A DNA stretch of 64,000 bases from Oligoflexia bacterium (GTDB lineage: Bacteria; Bdellovibrionota; UBA1018), in contig CAITVN010000194.1 in the NCBI GenBank assembly GCA_903895855.1, positions 18,093 through 82,092 on the forward strand. Reading direction: 5' to 3'. Positions 1 to 8,196 of the stretch are shown piece after piece. The position numbers and the translations under genes were made by a program. The notes beneath the pieces are model-generated. The model made no database searches and was not told the origin of the DNA. It saw only the letters and a list, made by a program, of their open reading frames with translations. Positions within the stretch are counted from its first letter, which is position 1. Each line of letters starts with the position of its first letter.

Positions 1-1
1 G

Positions 2-544
2 TTGCAACCGCTTTCGTTAAAGCCAGAAATGGCTTCTTTGAACATGGGTACGATGAATTTTGGTGATGATGTTTTCGTCAATCACCCAAAAGATATTTTG
101 GCTTTTGCGGGTGAAATGAAGCGACAGAATATTATTCCAGAACTTGAAATTTATGAAACAGGAATGCTCGAGGCCGCTATACGGCTTTGCAGTCAAGGAG
201 TGTTGACTGGGCCGTATCACTTTCAGTTTGTTTTGGGGGTTCCCGGTGGCATGAGTGGCGATTTGTCGAATCTCTTGCACTTGGTGAGCATTGCTAAGTT
301 AAGCGGACTAGATTTTTCGTGGGGTGTCGCAGGGGTGGGGCGCTTTCAATTGCCGCTCGCGATGCATGCGATTTTGCTCGGTGGTCACGTGCGCGTGGGG
401 TTTGAAGACAATATATTCTATCAAAAGGGTGTTGTGGCAAAGTCAAATGCCGAGCTCGTGGCTCGGGTGGTTCGCGTTGCCAAAGAAGTTAACCGCGAGG
501 TGGCCAGCATTCAGGCTACTCGTGAAATCTTGGGCTTGAAATAA
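2..544 (+). CDS. BKACE-family beta-keto acid cleavage enzyme (DUF849), C-terminal part
   Basis: This is the C-terminal ~180 residues of a beta-keto acid cleavage enzyme of the 3-keto-5-aminohexanoate cleavage (Kce/DUF849) family. These TIM-barrel, zinc-dependent enzymes condense a beta-keto acid with acetyl-CoA. Visible family motifs are PEMASLNMGTMNFG near the start, ELEIYETGML, LGVPGGM, and the late barrel segment GGHVRVGFEDN followed by SNAELV. The first codon in the track (TTG at the window edge) is almost certainly internal, because the family is about 270-310 residues and the N-terminal third is missing. The substrate cannot be told from this part. The next gene follows after 11 bases and could be co-transcribed, although its product looks unrelated. 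Confidence 0.85.
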   Translation: MQPLSLKPEMASLNMGTMNFGDDVFVNHPKDILAFAGEMKRQNIIPELEIYETGMLEAAIRLCSQGVLTGPYHFQFVLGVPGGMSGDLSNLLHLVSIAKLSGLDFSWGVAGVGRFQLPLAMHAILLGGHVRVGFEDNIFYQKGVVAKSNAELVARVVRVAKEVNREVASIQATREILGLK

Positions 545-555
545 AGGGGGTTTTT

Positions 556-1215
556 ATGAATCGAAAAGTTAACCAGTGGGGGTTGCGGTTGTTCTTGGGG
601 GTTGGCTTTCTTTTTGGCTTGAATGCCGTGGTCGGCCCTCATCATGCTTTAGCCGAGTTGGCCGATGGGTGTGATCCGGGTTTTAAGTGTCCTACTTTTT
701 CTGGTGATCCTTGGCTGTTACATTCTGAAGGTAAGAAAGTTGCGCTCATATCGAGTGGGGTCGTCAACGCGAAACGAAATGCCGTTTTGAAGTTTTGTGA
801 AACGAAAAAGATGGAGCCTTATGACTACGAGACGAAGCCCTTTAAGCAAAAAGGTGGACTGACTCTTGATAACCGCTCTTGCGCTCAACTGGGGTTAAAG
901 TGTGTTGGCTTTACTGGTATCAAGTGCAAGCTTAAAGATGAGGGTGCAAACGCGTGTTTGCAATGGGTTGAGTCGCTTAAAGTTGAGGTAGCTAAGTTAA
1001 GTGAAAAATCAGACACCTTAAAAAAACAACTCAATGAGTTCATTGCAGCGGCTTCAGAAAATCGAAAGTTTGATCGAAAAGCCTTAGAAACGGCTATTCA
1101 AGACTACGATTGGTCGTCGCGCTACTTGAAAAGTAAAGGCATTCCTGAGTCGTTGAAAATGTGTTACCCTGATGACCCAGTCACTCGAGTGCCACCTAAA
1201 CAAAAGAAGCCTTAA
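556..1215 (+). CDS. hypothetical secreted cysteine-containing protein
   Basis: I do not recognise this 219-residue protein. It starts with a basic n-region and a long hydrophobic stretch (about residues 9-32) ending in HALA, a typical signal peptide with an Ala-x-Ala type cleavage site, so it is probably periplasmic or surface exposed. The mature part has a set of cysteines (CDPGFKC, CETKK, CAQLGLKC, GIKC, CLQW, MCYPDD) that could form disulfides. A charged helical segment (about residues 135-185) is compatible with a short coiled coil. The C-terminus is proline and lysine rich. A purine-rich AAGGGGG lies just before the ATG. It sits 11 bases after the BKACE gene on the same strand. Confidence 0.75.
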   Translation: MNRKVNQWGLRLFLGVGFLFGLNAVVGPHHALAELADGCDPGFKCPTFSGDPWLLHSEGKKVALISSGVVNAKRNAVLKFCETKKMEPYDYETKPFKQKGGLTLDNRSCAQLGLKCVGFTGIKCKLKDEGANACLQWVESLKVEVAKLSEKSDTLKKQLNEFIAAASENRKFDRKALETAIQDYDWSSRYLKSKGIPESLKMCYPDDPVTRVPPKQKKP

Positions 1216-1238
1216 ATGATTGCTAGTCGCTCAGACTT

Positions 1239-1469
1239 TTATTTTTTGACTGGCGCCGCTACTGGTTTGTCGGTTGGAGCGGGCGCTTTGTTGGCGGCTG
1301 CGGCAGCTGCTGCTTTTTCTGCTTTTTGAATAGCAAGATCAGTTTTGGCGTTCAGCATCTCGTCAGTGAACCAAGCATGAGCCGGTGAGCTCACCGCGAA
1401 GAAGATTGCGCAGAGTGCAGCAACGGCTAAACTGAGTGATTTAAGATTTTTTAGGTTTGATGCTTTCAT
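1239..1469 (-). CDS. small secreted alanine-rich protein
   Basis: This 76-residue protein has a clear signal peptide (MKASNLKNLKSLSLAVAALC...) ending at SPAHA, followed by a mature peptide of only about 44 residues. The mature part starts with WFTDEML and becomes a run of Ala, Lys and Pro. A ribosome-binding site (AAGGAAC) precedes the ATG. The next minus-strand gene upstream (1521-1817) has the same arrangement, including an identical AHAW cleavage junction, so the two look like a distant small secreted pair. The function is unknown. The Ala/Lys/Pro composition resembles histone-like or cell-wall-interacting tails, but that is only compositional. Confidence 0.6.
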   Translation of the reverse strand: MKASNLKNLKSLSLAVAALCAIFFAVSSPAHAWFTDEMLNAKTDLAIQKAEKAAAAAAANKAPAPTDKPVAAPVKK

Positions 1470-1520
1470 GGTTGTTCCTTTTTTTGTGTTGAGGGTTTTG
1501 TTTCAAATTTCAGCGAGTGG

Positions 1521-1817
1521 TTACCAGCGACGACCGGGACCGCCTTGAGCTTCTTTCATTGGAGCGATTTTTGCTGGGGCTTTTACTTCTTTAGTGTTTC
1601 CGGCCTTATCGACAAGAACGACTTTTTGACGGGTTTCTTTGGATTCTTTGGTAGCCTGGGCAGCTTTTCTGATGAGCTGCTCGGCGTAGTTTTCTGAGTT
1701 CCAGGCGTGGGCGGTGCCCGAGGTGAGCGCCATGAATGCGACTAGGCCGAGTGTCGTGAGTGCGAGCACCGACGCGGTCATCGTTGATGTTTTTGAACTA
1801 GTTTGGGTTGAATTCAT
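1521..1817 (-). CDS. small secreted basic protein
   Basis: This is a 98-residue protein with an N-terminal signal peptide whose hydrophobic core (SVLALTTLGLVAFMALTSG) ends in TAHA. The mature peptide of about 60 residues begins WNSENYAEQLIRKAAQ, is Lys/Ala/Glu rich and ends GGPGRRW. A good AGGAAGGAC Shine-Dalgarno precedes the ATG. It lies 51 bases upstream of the 76-residue secreted protein on the same strand and shares the AHAW signal-peptidase junction and the size class. No domain is recognised. The two are probably one transcription unit. Confidence 0.6.
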   Translation of the reverse strand: MNSTQTSSKTSTMTASVLALTTLGLVAFMALTSGTAHAWNSENYAEQLIRKAAQATKESKETRQKVVLVDKAGNTKEVKAPAKIAPMKEAQGGPGRRW

Positions 1818-1957
1818 GAAAGTCCTTCCTCTGTGAGGTGGTTTACTTAGTCTTGACGCACATTGTCACAAATGGGGTGGGGTGACAAGAAAAAAGGCGT
1901 ACATATTACCGTATCTCATGCCAGTTAATGTCAAAGACTTAGGCAGAATAACTGAGG

Positions 1958-3127
1958 CTAAATCCAAAAAGTTGAAGGAAATTCGATACTTTGCTCTTTT
2001 AAACGTTCTACAAAAGCCGGTACAAGCCCGGTTGACTTGAATCCCCTCGCTTCGTCAAACCCAAACAGTTCTTGTGAGGTGATGACCTCGCCTTCCATTC
2101 CCGTGAGCTCAGCGATAGTCGTGATTTTTCGTTCTCCTGAACGCAACCTTTTTGTTTGAACAATGAGGTCAATTGAACTGGCGATTTGTTTTCGAATCGC
2201 AAGCAGCGGCAAGTTAATTCCGCTCATCAGACAAAGGGTTTCAAGTCGACTAATGGCGTCGCGGTAAGTGTTTGCGTGAATGGTTGATAGCGAACCATCG
2301 TGGCCCGTGTTCATAGCCTGCAGCATATCGAGCGCTTCGCCGCGCCTGACCTCGCCGACAATGATTCGGTCGGGTCGCATGCGAAGCGAATTCGCTAGCA
2401 TCTCGCGGGCCGTCAATGCGGGTGAAGTGGGTGAGGCTGGTTTGGTGACGAGCCTGACTGAGTTACTTTGTTGAATGCTGAGCTCGGGGGTGTCTTCGAT
2501 CGTGATGATTCTTTCGCTCTTAGGAATGAATGAAGCCAGTACGTTGAGCAGCGTGGTTTTTCCTGAGCCGGTGCCGCCCGAGACTAAAATATTTAGCCGG
2601 CCCATCACACAAACATTGAGAAAATAGGCCATTTTTTGGTCAAGACTTGAATGAGCTAGTAAATCTTGCATCACGAACCGCTTGTGCGGAAATTTTCGAA
2701 TGGTAATGCAAGTTGCTCCCATCGTCACGGGTGGGCCGATCAAGTGTACGCGAGATCCATCAGGTAAGCTCAAGTCTAGGTAGGGCTGCTCAGCAGTTAA
2801 ATACCGCCCCGCCGATTCACACAGACTTCGAACCACCCGGTTGAGTTCATCGATCGACTGAAACTTAAAGCCCGAAAACTGAAGTTTTCCTTCGCGCTCA
2901 ATCATGACATTTCGCAGATCGTTTACCATGATTTCAGAAATAGTGGGGTCAGTGAGAAAGGTGTCGAGGGCCCCAAGCTCAGCGCTTGCGCGCAAAACGG
3001 CTGTTTGCCCTGTCACCGGAATCTGTCTCGCGTTCACTCGATTCGATGCGGCACCGGCAGGGGGCGGAATTTCGATGTCGGCAGTCTTTTCATTGTCGCT
3101 AAGCCTATCTGTGGGTGTTTTTGGCAT
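1958..3127 (-). CDS. CpaF/TadA-type secretion ATPase (orphan)
   Basis: This is a 389-residue type II/IV secretion ATPase of the CpaF/VirB11 group, which are hexameric cytoplasmic ATPases powering Tad pili and related secretion systems. After a ~45-residue disordered N-terminus comes the N-terminal sensor domain. The RecA-like core follows: Walker A GGTGSGKT at about residue 184, an Asp box (ITIEDTPEL), Walker B RMRPDRIIVGEVRRGE, and the His box TGHDGSLSTIHAN. All key motifs are intact, so it should be active. No other tad/cpa/flp genes lie in the window: one side holds small secreted proteins and the other a divergent pseudouridine synthase. It therefore works with components encoded elsewhere or has an unlinked role. 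Confidence 0.9.
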   Translation of the reverse strand: MPKTPTDRLSDNEKTADIEIPPPAGAASNRVNARQIPVTGQTAVLRASAELGALDTFLTDPTISEIMVNDLRNVMIEREGKLQFSGFKFQSIDELNRVVRSLCESAGRYLTAEQPYLDLSLPDGSRVHLIGPPVTMGATCITIRKFPHKRFVMQDLLAHSSLDQKMAYFLNVCVMGRLNILVSGGTGSGKTTLLNVLASFIPKSERIITIEDTPELSIQQSNSVRLVTKPASPTSPALTAREMLANSLRMRPDRIIVGEVRRGEALDMLQAMNTGHDGSLSTIHANTYRDAISRLETLCLMSGINLPLLAIRKQIASSIDLIVQTKRLRSGERKITTIAELTGMEGEVITSQELFGFDEARGFKSTGLVPAFVERLKEQSIEFPSTFWI

Positions 3128-3177
3128 TCAGGTATAGTGTAGCTGATTAAACAAAGATTGTGAATTCTTGACATTGG

Positions 3178-4275
3178 GTGGCCCACCGAGTTACCGAGAG
3201 CAAAAGTAGGAAAACTGTGCCGAGTCGCCAAAATTCACGAAAAAATCTGCATGCGGTCATTCTCAAGGTTGATCCCGAGTCGTCGAGGTTTCAGGCGGCT
3301 CTCAGCACAGGCGAGGCCGAAAAAGGGCCGATTCGCTTAGATCAGTACCTGAGCGCGCTACTTCAATGGCCAGTCGGGGTCGCACTGTCGAAAAGTAAAA
3401 TTCGCAAGCTCATCATGGTCGGTTCGGTCTACCTTGGGGGGCGGCGGGTGTCGCGGGCCAATCAAGTGATCGTGCGCGGTGAAGAAATCAAAGTCTGGAT
3501 TGACCCCGAGAAATTGGCAGATCGGGTAAGCGACGAAGATCCCACGTTTAGACTTCAAGATTCTGACATTCTTTTTGAAGATGAGTGGCTAATCGTCGTT
3601 TCAAAGCCCCCTTACTTGCCTACTCAGCCGACAGTTGACGAGAATCGAATCAACCTCTTTGCGGCGCTAAAGCTCTTTGTGCAAAATCGAGAGCTCGCTC
3701 GAGGTTCTCAAGCTGAACCCTATGTGGGGCTACACCACCGCCTAGATCGCGACACTTCAGGGGTGGTTCTCTTCACCAAATCAAAATCGGTAAACGCGGC
3801 AGTGGGTGAGTTGTTTTCAAAACACCTGGCCCAGAAAAAATATCTAGCCATTGTAGAAAAAAGAAACCTTCAGCCGTTGAAGTCTTGTGACTGGATCGTT
3901 AAAAATTATCTAGCGCGCCGAGGCCGTTCGGCTCAAATGGCTGAAGTCAAAAGCGGAGGCGACTACGCTGAGACTCAATTTATCGTGCTCAGTGAGAGTA
4001 GCAAAACAGCCCTCATTCAGGCGATTCCAAAAACCGGGCGCACCCATCAGATTCGGGTGCATTTAGCGGGTTATGGTCTGCCGATTGCCTCTGATGATTT
4101 GTACGGAGATTATTTGGCTCACTCCAGCCGCAAAGAAGGTCAATTAGCGCCGCGCTTGATGTTGCACGCCGAGTCGCTAGAGTTCAAGCACCCAGTGCAC
4201 GGTCAAAGCATTCTCGTAAAAGCGCCAACCCCTACCGATTTTGTCGAAACCCTAAGGCGTTTAGGGCTTGGGTGA
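3178..4275 (+). CDS. RluA-family pseudouridine synthase with S4 domain
   Basis: This is a 365-residue enzyme that isomerises uridine to pseudouridine in RNA (RluA/RluD branch). After a basic leader there is an S4 RNA-binding domain (about residues 46-105, with SKSKIRKLIMVGSVYLGGRRV). The catalytic domain follows, with the signature LHHRLDRDTSGVVLF containing the catalytic Asp, and the later TGRTHQIRVHL motif. The start is GTG at 3178. A downstream GTG at 3217 is possible, because the first ~13 residues are not conserved-looking. It is divergent from cpaF, with 50 bases between them. The rRNA target cannot be decided from the sequence. Confidence 0.92.
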   Translation: MAHRVTESKSRKTVPSRQNSRKNLHAVILKVDPESSRFQAALSTGEAEKGPIRLDQYLSALLQWPVGVALSKSKIRKLIMVGSVYLGGRRVSRANQVIVRGEEIKVWIDPEKLADRVSDEDPTFRLQDSDILFEDEWLIVVSKPPYLPTQPTVDENRINLFAALKLFVQNRELARGSQAEPYVGLHHRLDRDTSGVVLFTKSKSVNAAVGELFSKHLAQKKYLAIVEKRNLQPLKSCDWIVKNYLARRGRSAQMAEVKSGGDYAETQFIVLSESSKTALIQAIPKTGRTHQIRVHLAGYGLPIASDDLYGDYLAHSSRKEGQLAPRLMLHAESLEFKHPVHGQSILVKAPTPTDFVETLRRLGLG

Positions 4276-4387
4276 GGCTCGAGTGGGGCTTGGTGATGAC
4301 TCGGCTCGGTCATTTTTCTCTACCCAATTCTAGATTTTTCGGTCCAAATCAAATACCTTAGGCGCTAGAGAAAGAATGTAGCAAGTA

Positions 4388-6328
4388 ATGACACCCCAAC
4401 TAAACCCATTTTCTTGGCGAGTGAAAGAATTCTATCGAGACACGTTAGAGAAAAGTTCGTTGATTCGAGAATTTATTTACAAGTACCGCAAGTGGTTTGT
4501 CTACGGCTTAACTTCACTAATCATTGTCGATGTACTTGAGTTGGTCCCACCGCTCATTTTGAAAGAAGCCGTTGACATCAGCATCGGTGCAAAAGGCACT
4601 GATACCTCGAATCGACTTTTTCAGCTCGCTCTCGTTTACTTCTTGGTGAGCTTAGTTCAATCGCTCGGCAGGTATGGGTGGCGTGTATTTCTGATTCGCG
4701 CCAGTATTTATTCGGGCCGAGACCTTCGCGAGCGTTTTGGAAAATTTCTCTTTTCGAGTTCAGCGAGTTTTTTTGACAAGCACCGCTTGGGCGAATTGAT
4801 GTCGTTAGCAACGAATGATGCTGAAGCCGTGCGAATGGCGATAGGTTCGGGTATCTTAACTTTGGCTGATGCGCTGTTTTATTTTATTTTGGTTCCGATT
4901 GTCATGTTTCAGCTGTCGCCCAAGATTGCCCTGATCACTCTGATTCCGATTCCGCTGATTCCGCTTTTTGTGATCAAGATGGAAAAACTCATTCACGAAC
5001 GGTTCAAGAAAGTTCAAGAGGGGTTTTCTGATATTTCAGCGAGTGCTTCTGAGACGTTGGCTGGTCTAAAAGTCGTTAAAGGAATGGCGAAAGAAGATTT
5101 TCGATTGGGGCAGTTATCAGAAATTGGATTGCGTTACCGAGAATTGGCCCTTCGACTTTCGCGGGTGCAGGGTTTTTTTAGTCCCAGCCTCGATTTTATG
5201 ATGAGCCTGGGCCTAGTTTTATTGGTCGCCGTTGGCGGGGATATGGTCACCGATCATGCCATATCGATTGGCACTTTTGTGGCATTCCAGCGCTATGTGC
5301 AGAAAATGGTTTGGCCGATGATGGCGATCGGCATGGCTATCACCATTTACCAAAGAGCGGTAGCCAGCAGTGATCGAATCAAAACGGTCATGGCCACTTA
5401 TCCTGATGTGAAGGACAAGTTGGGAGTCGAGAATCGATTTTTTGAAAAGTTTCCAGAAGCCGTAAATGAAAATTGGAGAACCCAGGGTAAAATCGAATTC
5501 AGAAATTTGAATTTTTCATTTCCCAATCAGAATAGTGGTTCAGGTGCCACTTTGGGGGCAGCCCAGCCAAAACAAATTTTGAAAGATATCTCATTGGTCA
5601 TTAACCCAGGTGATCGTGTGGCCATATTGGGAGCCGTGGGCAGCGGAAAATCGACGTTGCTTTCTCTTTTGCCGAGGTTGTACCCAGTGACAGATGGTCA
5701 AATTTTTATTGATGACGTAGACATTAACGACTGGCCACTTGAAATTTTGCGAGCTCAAGTGGGCTATGTGGCGCAAGAGGTGTTCTTATTTAGCACTTCA
5801 GTTGAAGAAAATGTGAATCTCGGTCTACAGGCTTCTATTGAGTTGGCACCAAGACGTCAGGCGACAGAAACGGCCGTTAAACTCGCCGCAATTCATGATG
5901 AAATTTCAGGTCTAGAGCAGGGGTTTGATACGAGGGTGGGTGAGCGCGGAGTTCTCTTGTCAGGCGGGCAGCGCCAGCGTGTAACCATTGCTCGTGCTCT
6001 GGCAAAAAGACCATCGATTCTTGCGATTGATGACGCTCTGTCGGCGGTTGATGTCGAAACTGAAGAAAAGATTTTGGCAGGACTCAGAGCACGAAGTTCA
6101 CGAAATACCGAACTCATCGCCGCCCACCGTTTGTCGACGGTTCGTGATGCTGACCGAGTGGTTGTTCTTGAACTTGGACGAATTCGGCAACTCGGAACTC
6201 ACGCAGAACTTTGGTCTGATCGGCGTGGTTTGTATCGAAAATATTTAGAAAACCAACAAGCCAAAGAAGCCCTAGAAGCGATCATGGCTAAACCCGTGGT
6301 TGAGTTGCAGCAACCAGGGGGTCTTTGA
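4388..6328 (+). CDS. ABC exporter half-transporter, degenerate ATP-site subunit
   Basis: This 646-residue half-transporter has an N-terminal six-helix exporter domain (about 35-330) and a nucleotide-binding domain. It shows Walker A GAVGSGKST (~415), Q-loop YVAQEVFLF, signature LSGGQRQR (~523), Walker B followed by LAIDDALSAVD, and H-loop AAHRLS. The residue after the Walker B Asp is Asp rather than the catalytic Glu (DD instead of DE), the hallmark of the degenerate site in heterodimeric exporters such as TM287/288, BmrCD or LmrCD. Its stop overlaps the next gene's ATG by 4 bases, so the two are translationally coupled and should form a heterodimer. The cargo is unknown; drugs or lipids are usual for the family. 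Confidence 0.93.
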   Translation: MTPQLNPFSWRVKEFYRDTLEKSSLIREFIYKYRKWFVYGLTSLIIVDVLELVPPLILKEAVDISIGAKGTDTSNRLFQLALVYFLVSLVQSLGRYGWRVFLIRASIYSGRDLRERFGKFLFSSSASFFDKHRLGELMSLATNDAEAVRMAIGSGILTLADALFYFILVPIVMFQLSPKIALITLIPIPLIPLFVIKMEKLIHERFKKVQEGFSDISASASETLAGLKVVKGMAKEDFRLGQLSEIGLRYRELALRLSRVQGFFSPSLDFMMSLGLVLLVAVGGDMVTDHAISIGTFVAFQRYVQKMVWPMMAIGMAITIYQRAVASSDRIKTVMATYPDVKDKLGVENRFFEKFPEAVNENWRTQGKIEFRNLNFSFPNQNSGSGATLGAAQPKQILKDISLVINPGDRVAILGAVGSGKSTLLSLLPRLYPVTDGQIFIDDVDINDWPLEILRAQVGYVAQEVFLFSTSVEENVNLGLQASIELAPRRQATETAVKLAAIHDEISGLEQGFDTRVGERGVLLSGGQRQRVTIARALAKRPSILAIDDALSAVDVETEEKILAGLRARSSRNTELIAAHRLSTVRDADRVVVLELGRIRQLGTHAELWSDRRGLYRKYLENQQAKEALEAIMAKPVVELQQPGGL

Positions 6329-8196
6329 TGAAAAAGCGAGGGCTAGGCGAGAGACGACCTCAAGGGCGCACGAAAGAACTTGATGCCTATTTAGAGGTAG
6401 AAGAGAGCAAGACATTCATAGAGCCCAAAACCTTGCGATGGGTTTTGGGGCTGGTTTCTCGCGAGAGAAAATGGGCTGCTCTGGGTCTTTTACTAGTTTT
6501 TGTTTCAACTGCAGCGACCTTGCTTGAGCCTAGAATATTGGGTTGGATCGTTGATGAATTGATTAAGGCCCGAGATGATTCATCTAAACGGGTCGTTCAG
6601 GTTTACCGCTGGGCAGCTATTTTGCTGGGCGTTGAAGTGGTTCGAGCGGCGAGTCTTTTTGGGCACGGGTATTTTTTTGAAATTCTCGGCCAAAATGTGA
6701 TGCAGCGTTTGCGTTCTGATCTCTTGGCGCACCTAGAGTCACTGAAACAGTCGACGATTTCTAAAACATCCATTGGTCGCTTGGTCACGCGAGTTACTAA
6801 TGATATTTCGAGTATCAATGATCTTTTTGCGAGCGGATTTCTCGCAATTTTTAGTAACGTCTTGGTGGTCACTGGCTCAATTGTGGTGCTATTTTTACTG
6901 AACGTAAAGCTGGCTGTTGCGGCGCTCAGTGTTTTTCCGCTACTGGTTTGGGTTTCAGTGCTTTTCAGTCGACGTTTGAGACTTGCGTATCAAAATTCAC
7001 GCTCTAAATTGAGCGCTTTTAATGCTTATTTGGCAGAAAATATTTCGGGCATGCGGGTCGTACAGCTTTTTAATCGGGGTGAGCTTCATTTTAGCCGTTT
7101 GAGTCGAATCAATTCTTGGTACGCTGATGCCCAGTTGGGCACAACGAGAGTGTTTTCACTCTTTCAGCCAGCCATTACACTGGCTTCAGGAATTTCGGTC
7201 TCGTTGGTTATTTATTTTGGTGGCCTGGAGGCTGCGAAAGGGTCGATTGAAACCGGCGTGCTGGTCGCGTGTTTCACCTATGTTTTGTCACTTTTTCAAC
7301 CCCTGCGCGAAATTGCCGATAAGTGGAATTTTTTTCTCTCAGGGTTTACCTCTGCTGAAAGGGTGATGCAGGTATTTAGCGAGAAAGGCGAACTAGATCC
7401 GAGTCAGTTGCACTTGAAGGCGCCGAGAATTGCGGTTCCATTCAAAGGCGAAATCGAGTTTGCGCACGTTTGGTTTTCATATGCTGAAAAAGATCCTAAG
7501 TGGGTTTTGAAAGATTTTTCACTCAAAATTCGCGCTGGCGAGCACTTGGGAGTCGTTGGGCATACCGGCGCGGGCAAGAGCACCTTGATTGGTTTACTTT
7601 GTCGATTGTACACGCCGCAGAAAGGCACTATTCGAATCGATGGGGTTGACATTCAAGAATTTGAATTGAGGTCTTATAGGCGTGAGATCGGACTCATTCA
7701 GCAAGATGTCTTTCTATTTTCAGGAACCATTGAAGAAAACATTAGAATGGGTGAGCCGCGCAACACTGATATCGATGGGTACCTTCGTGAGCTCTGTTTG
7801 CGCTCTGGGTTGACTTCGCTTTCGAATGAATTGAGTGAACGAGGACTGAACTTATCGTTTGGTCAGAGGCAGGTGGTATCGTTTGGTCGAATCGCTTATC
7901 AAAGGCCAAGTGTTTGGGTGTTAGATGAAGCGACTTCAAATATCGATACGGTGTTAGAGGGCGAGTTAGATCGAACCATGCGCGAGTTGGGAAAAGGAAA
8001 AACCTGGATCACCATTGCTCACCGCCTGTCGACAATTCGTGAAGCTGATACGATTATTGTTTTGAATCACGGTGTGATGGTCGAAAAAGGAACCCACCAT
8101 GAGTTGTTAAAACTAGGCGGAATCTACGCTCATTTGAATCGGTTTCAAACGGCTGGGGGTGAAGAATTGCTCAGTAGAAATGTGAATTCGATTTGA
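6325..8196 (+). CDS. ABC exporter half-transporter, catalytic Glu subunit
   Basis: This is the partner of the preceding half-transporter (623 residues, ATGA overlap). It has an extended cytoplasmic N-terminus of ~45 residues, six predicted membrane helices, then the ATPase domain: Walker A GHTGAGKST (~411), Q-loop LIQQDVFLF, signature LSFGQRQ (~510), Walker B with VLDEATSNID containing the catalytic Glu, and H-loop AHRLST. The signature reads LSFGQ rather than LSGGQ. In a head-to-tail dimer this altered signature faces the Asp-substituted Walker B of the first subunit, so both halves of the same site are degenerate while the other site is canonical. The last 52 bases overlap the convergent epmA gene. 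Confidence 0.93.
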   Translation: MMKKRGLGERRPQGRTKELDAYLEVEESKTFIEPKTLRWVLGLVSRERKWAALGLLLVFVSTAATLLEPRILGWIVDELIKARDDSSKRVVQVYRWAAILLGVEVVRAASLFGHGYFFEILGQNVMQRLRSDLLAHLESLKQSTISKTSIGRLVTRVTNDISSINDLFASGFLAIFSNVLVVTGSIVVLFLLNVKLAVAALSVFPLLVWVSVLFSRRLRLAYQNSRSKLSAFNAYLAENISGMRVVQLFNRGELHFSRLSRINSWYADAQLGTTRVFSLFQPAITLASGISVSLVIYFGGLEAAKGSIETGVLVACFTYVLSLFQPLREIADKWNFFLSGFTSAERVMQVFSEKGELDPSQLHLKAPRIAVPFKGEIEFAHVWFSYAEKDPKWVLKDFSLKIRAGEHLGVVGHTGAGKSTLIGLLCRLYTPQKGTIRIDGVDIQEFELRSYRREIGLIQQDVFLFSGTIEENIRMGEPRNTDIDGYLRELCLRSGLTSLSNELSERGLNLSFGQRQVVSFGRIAYQRPSVWVLDEATSNIDTVLEGELDRTMRELGKGKTWITIAHRLSTIREADTIIVLNHGVMVEKGTHHELLKLGGIYAHLNRFQTAGGEELLSRNVNSI

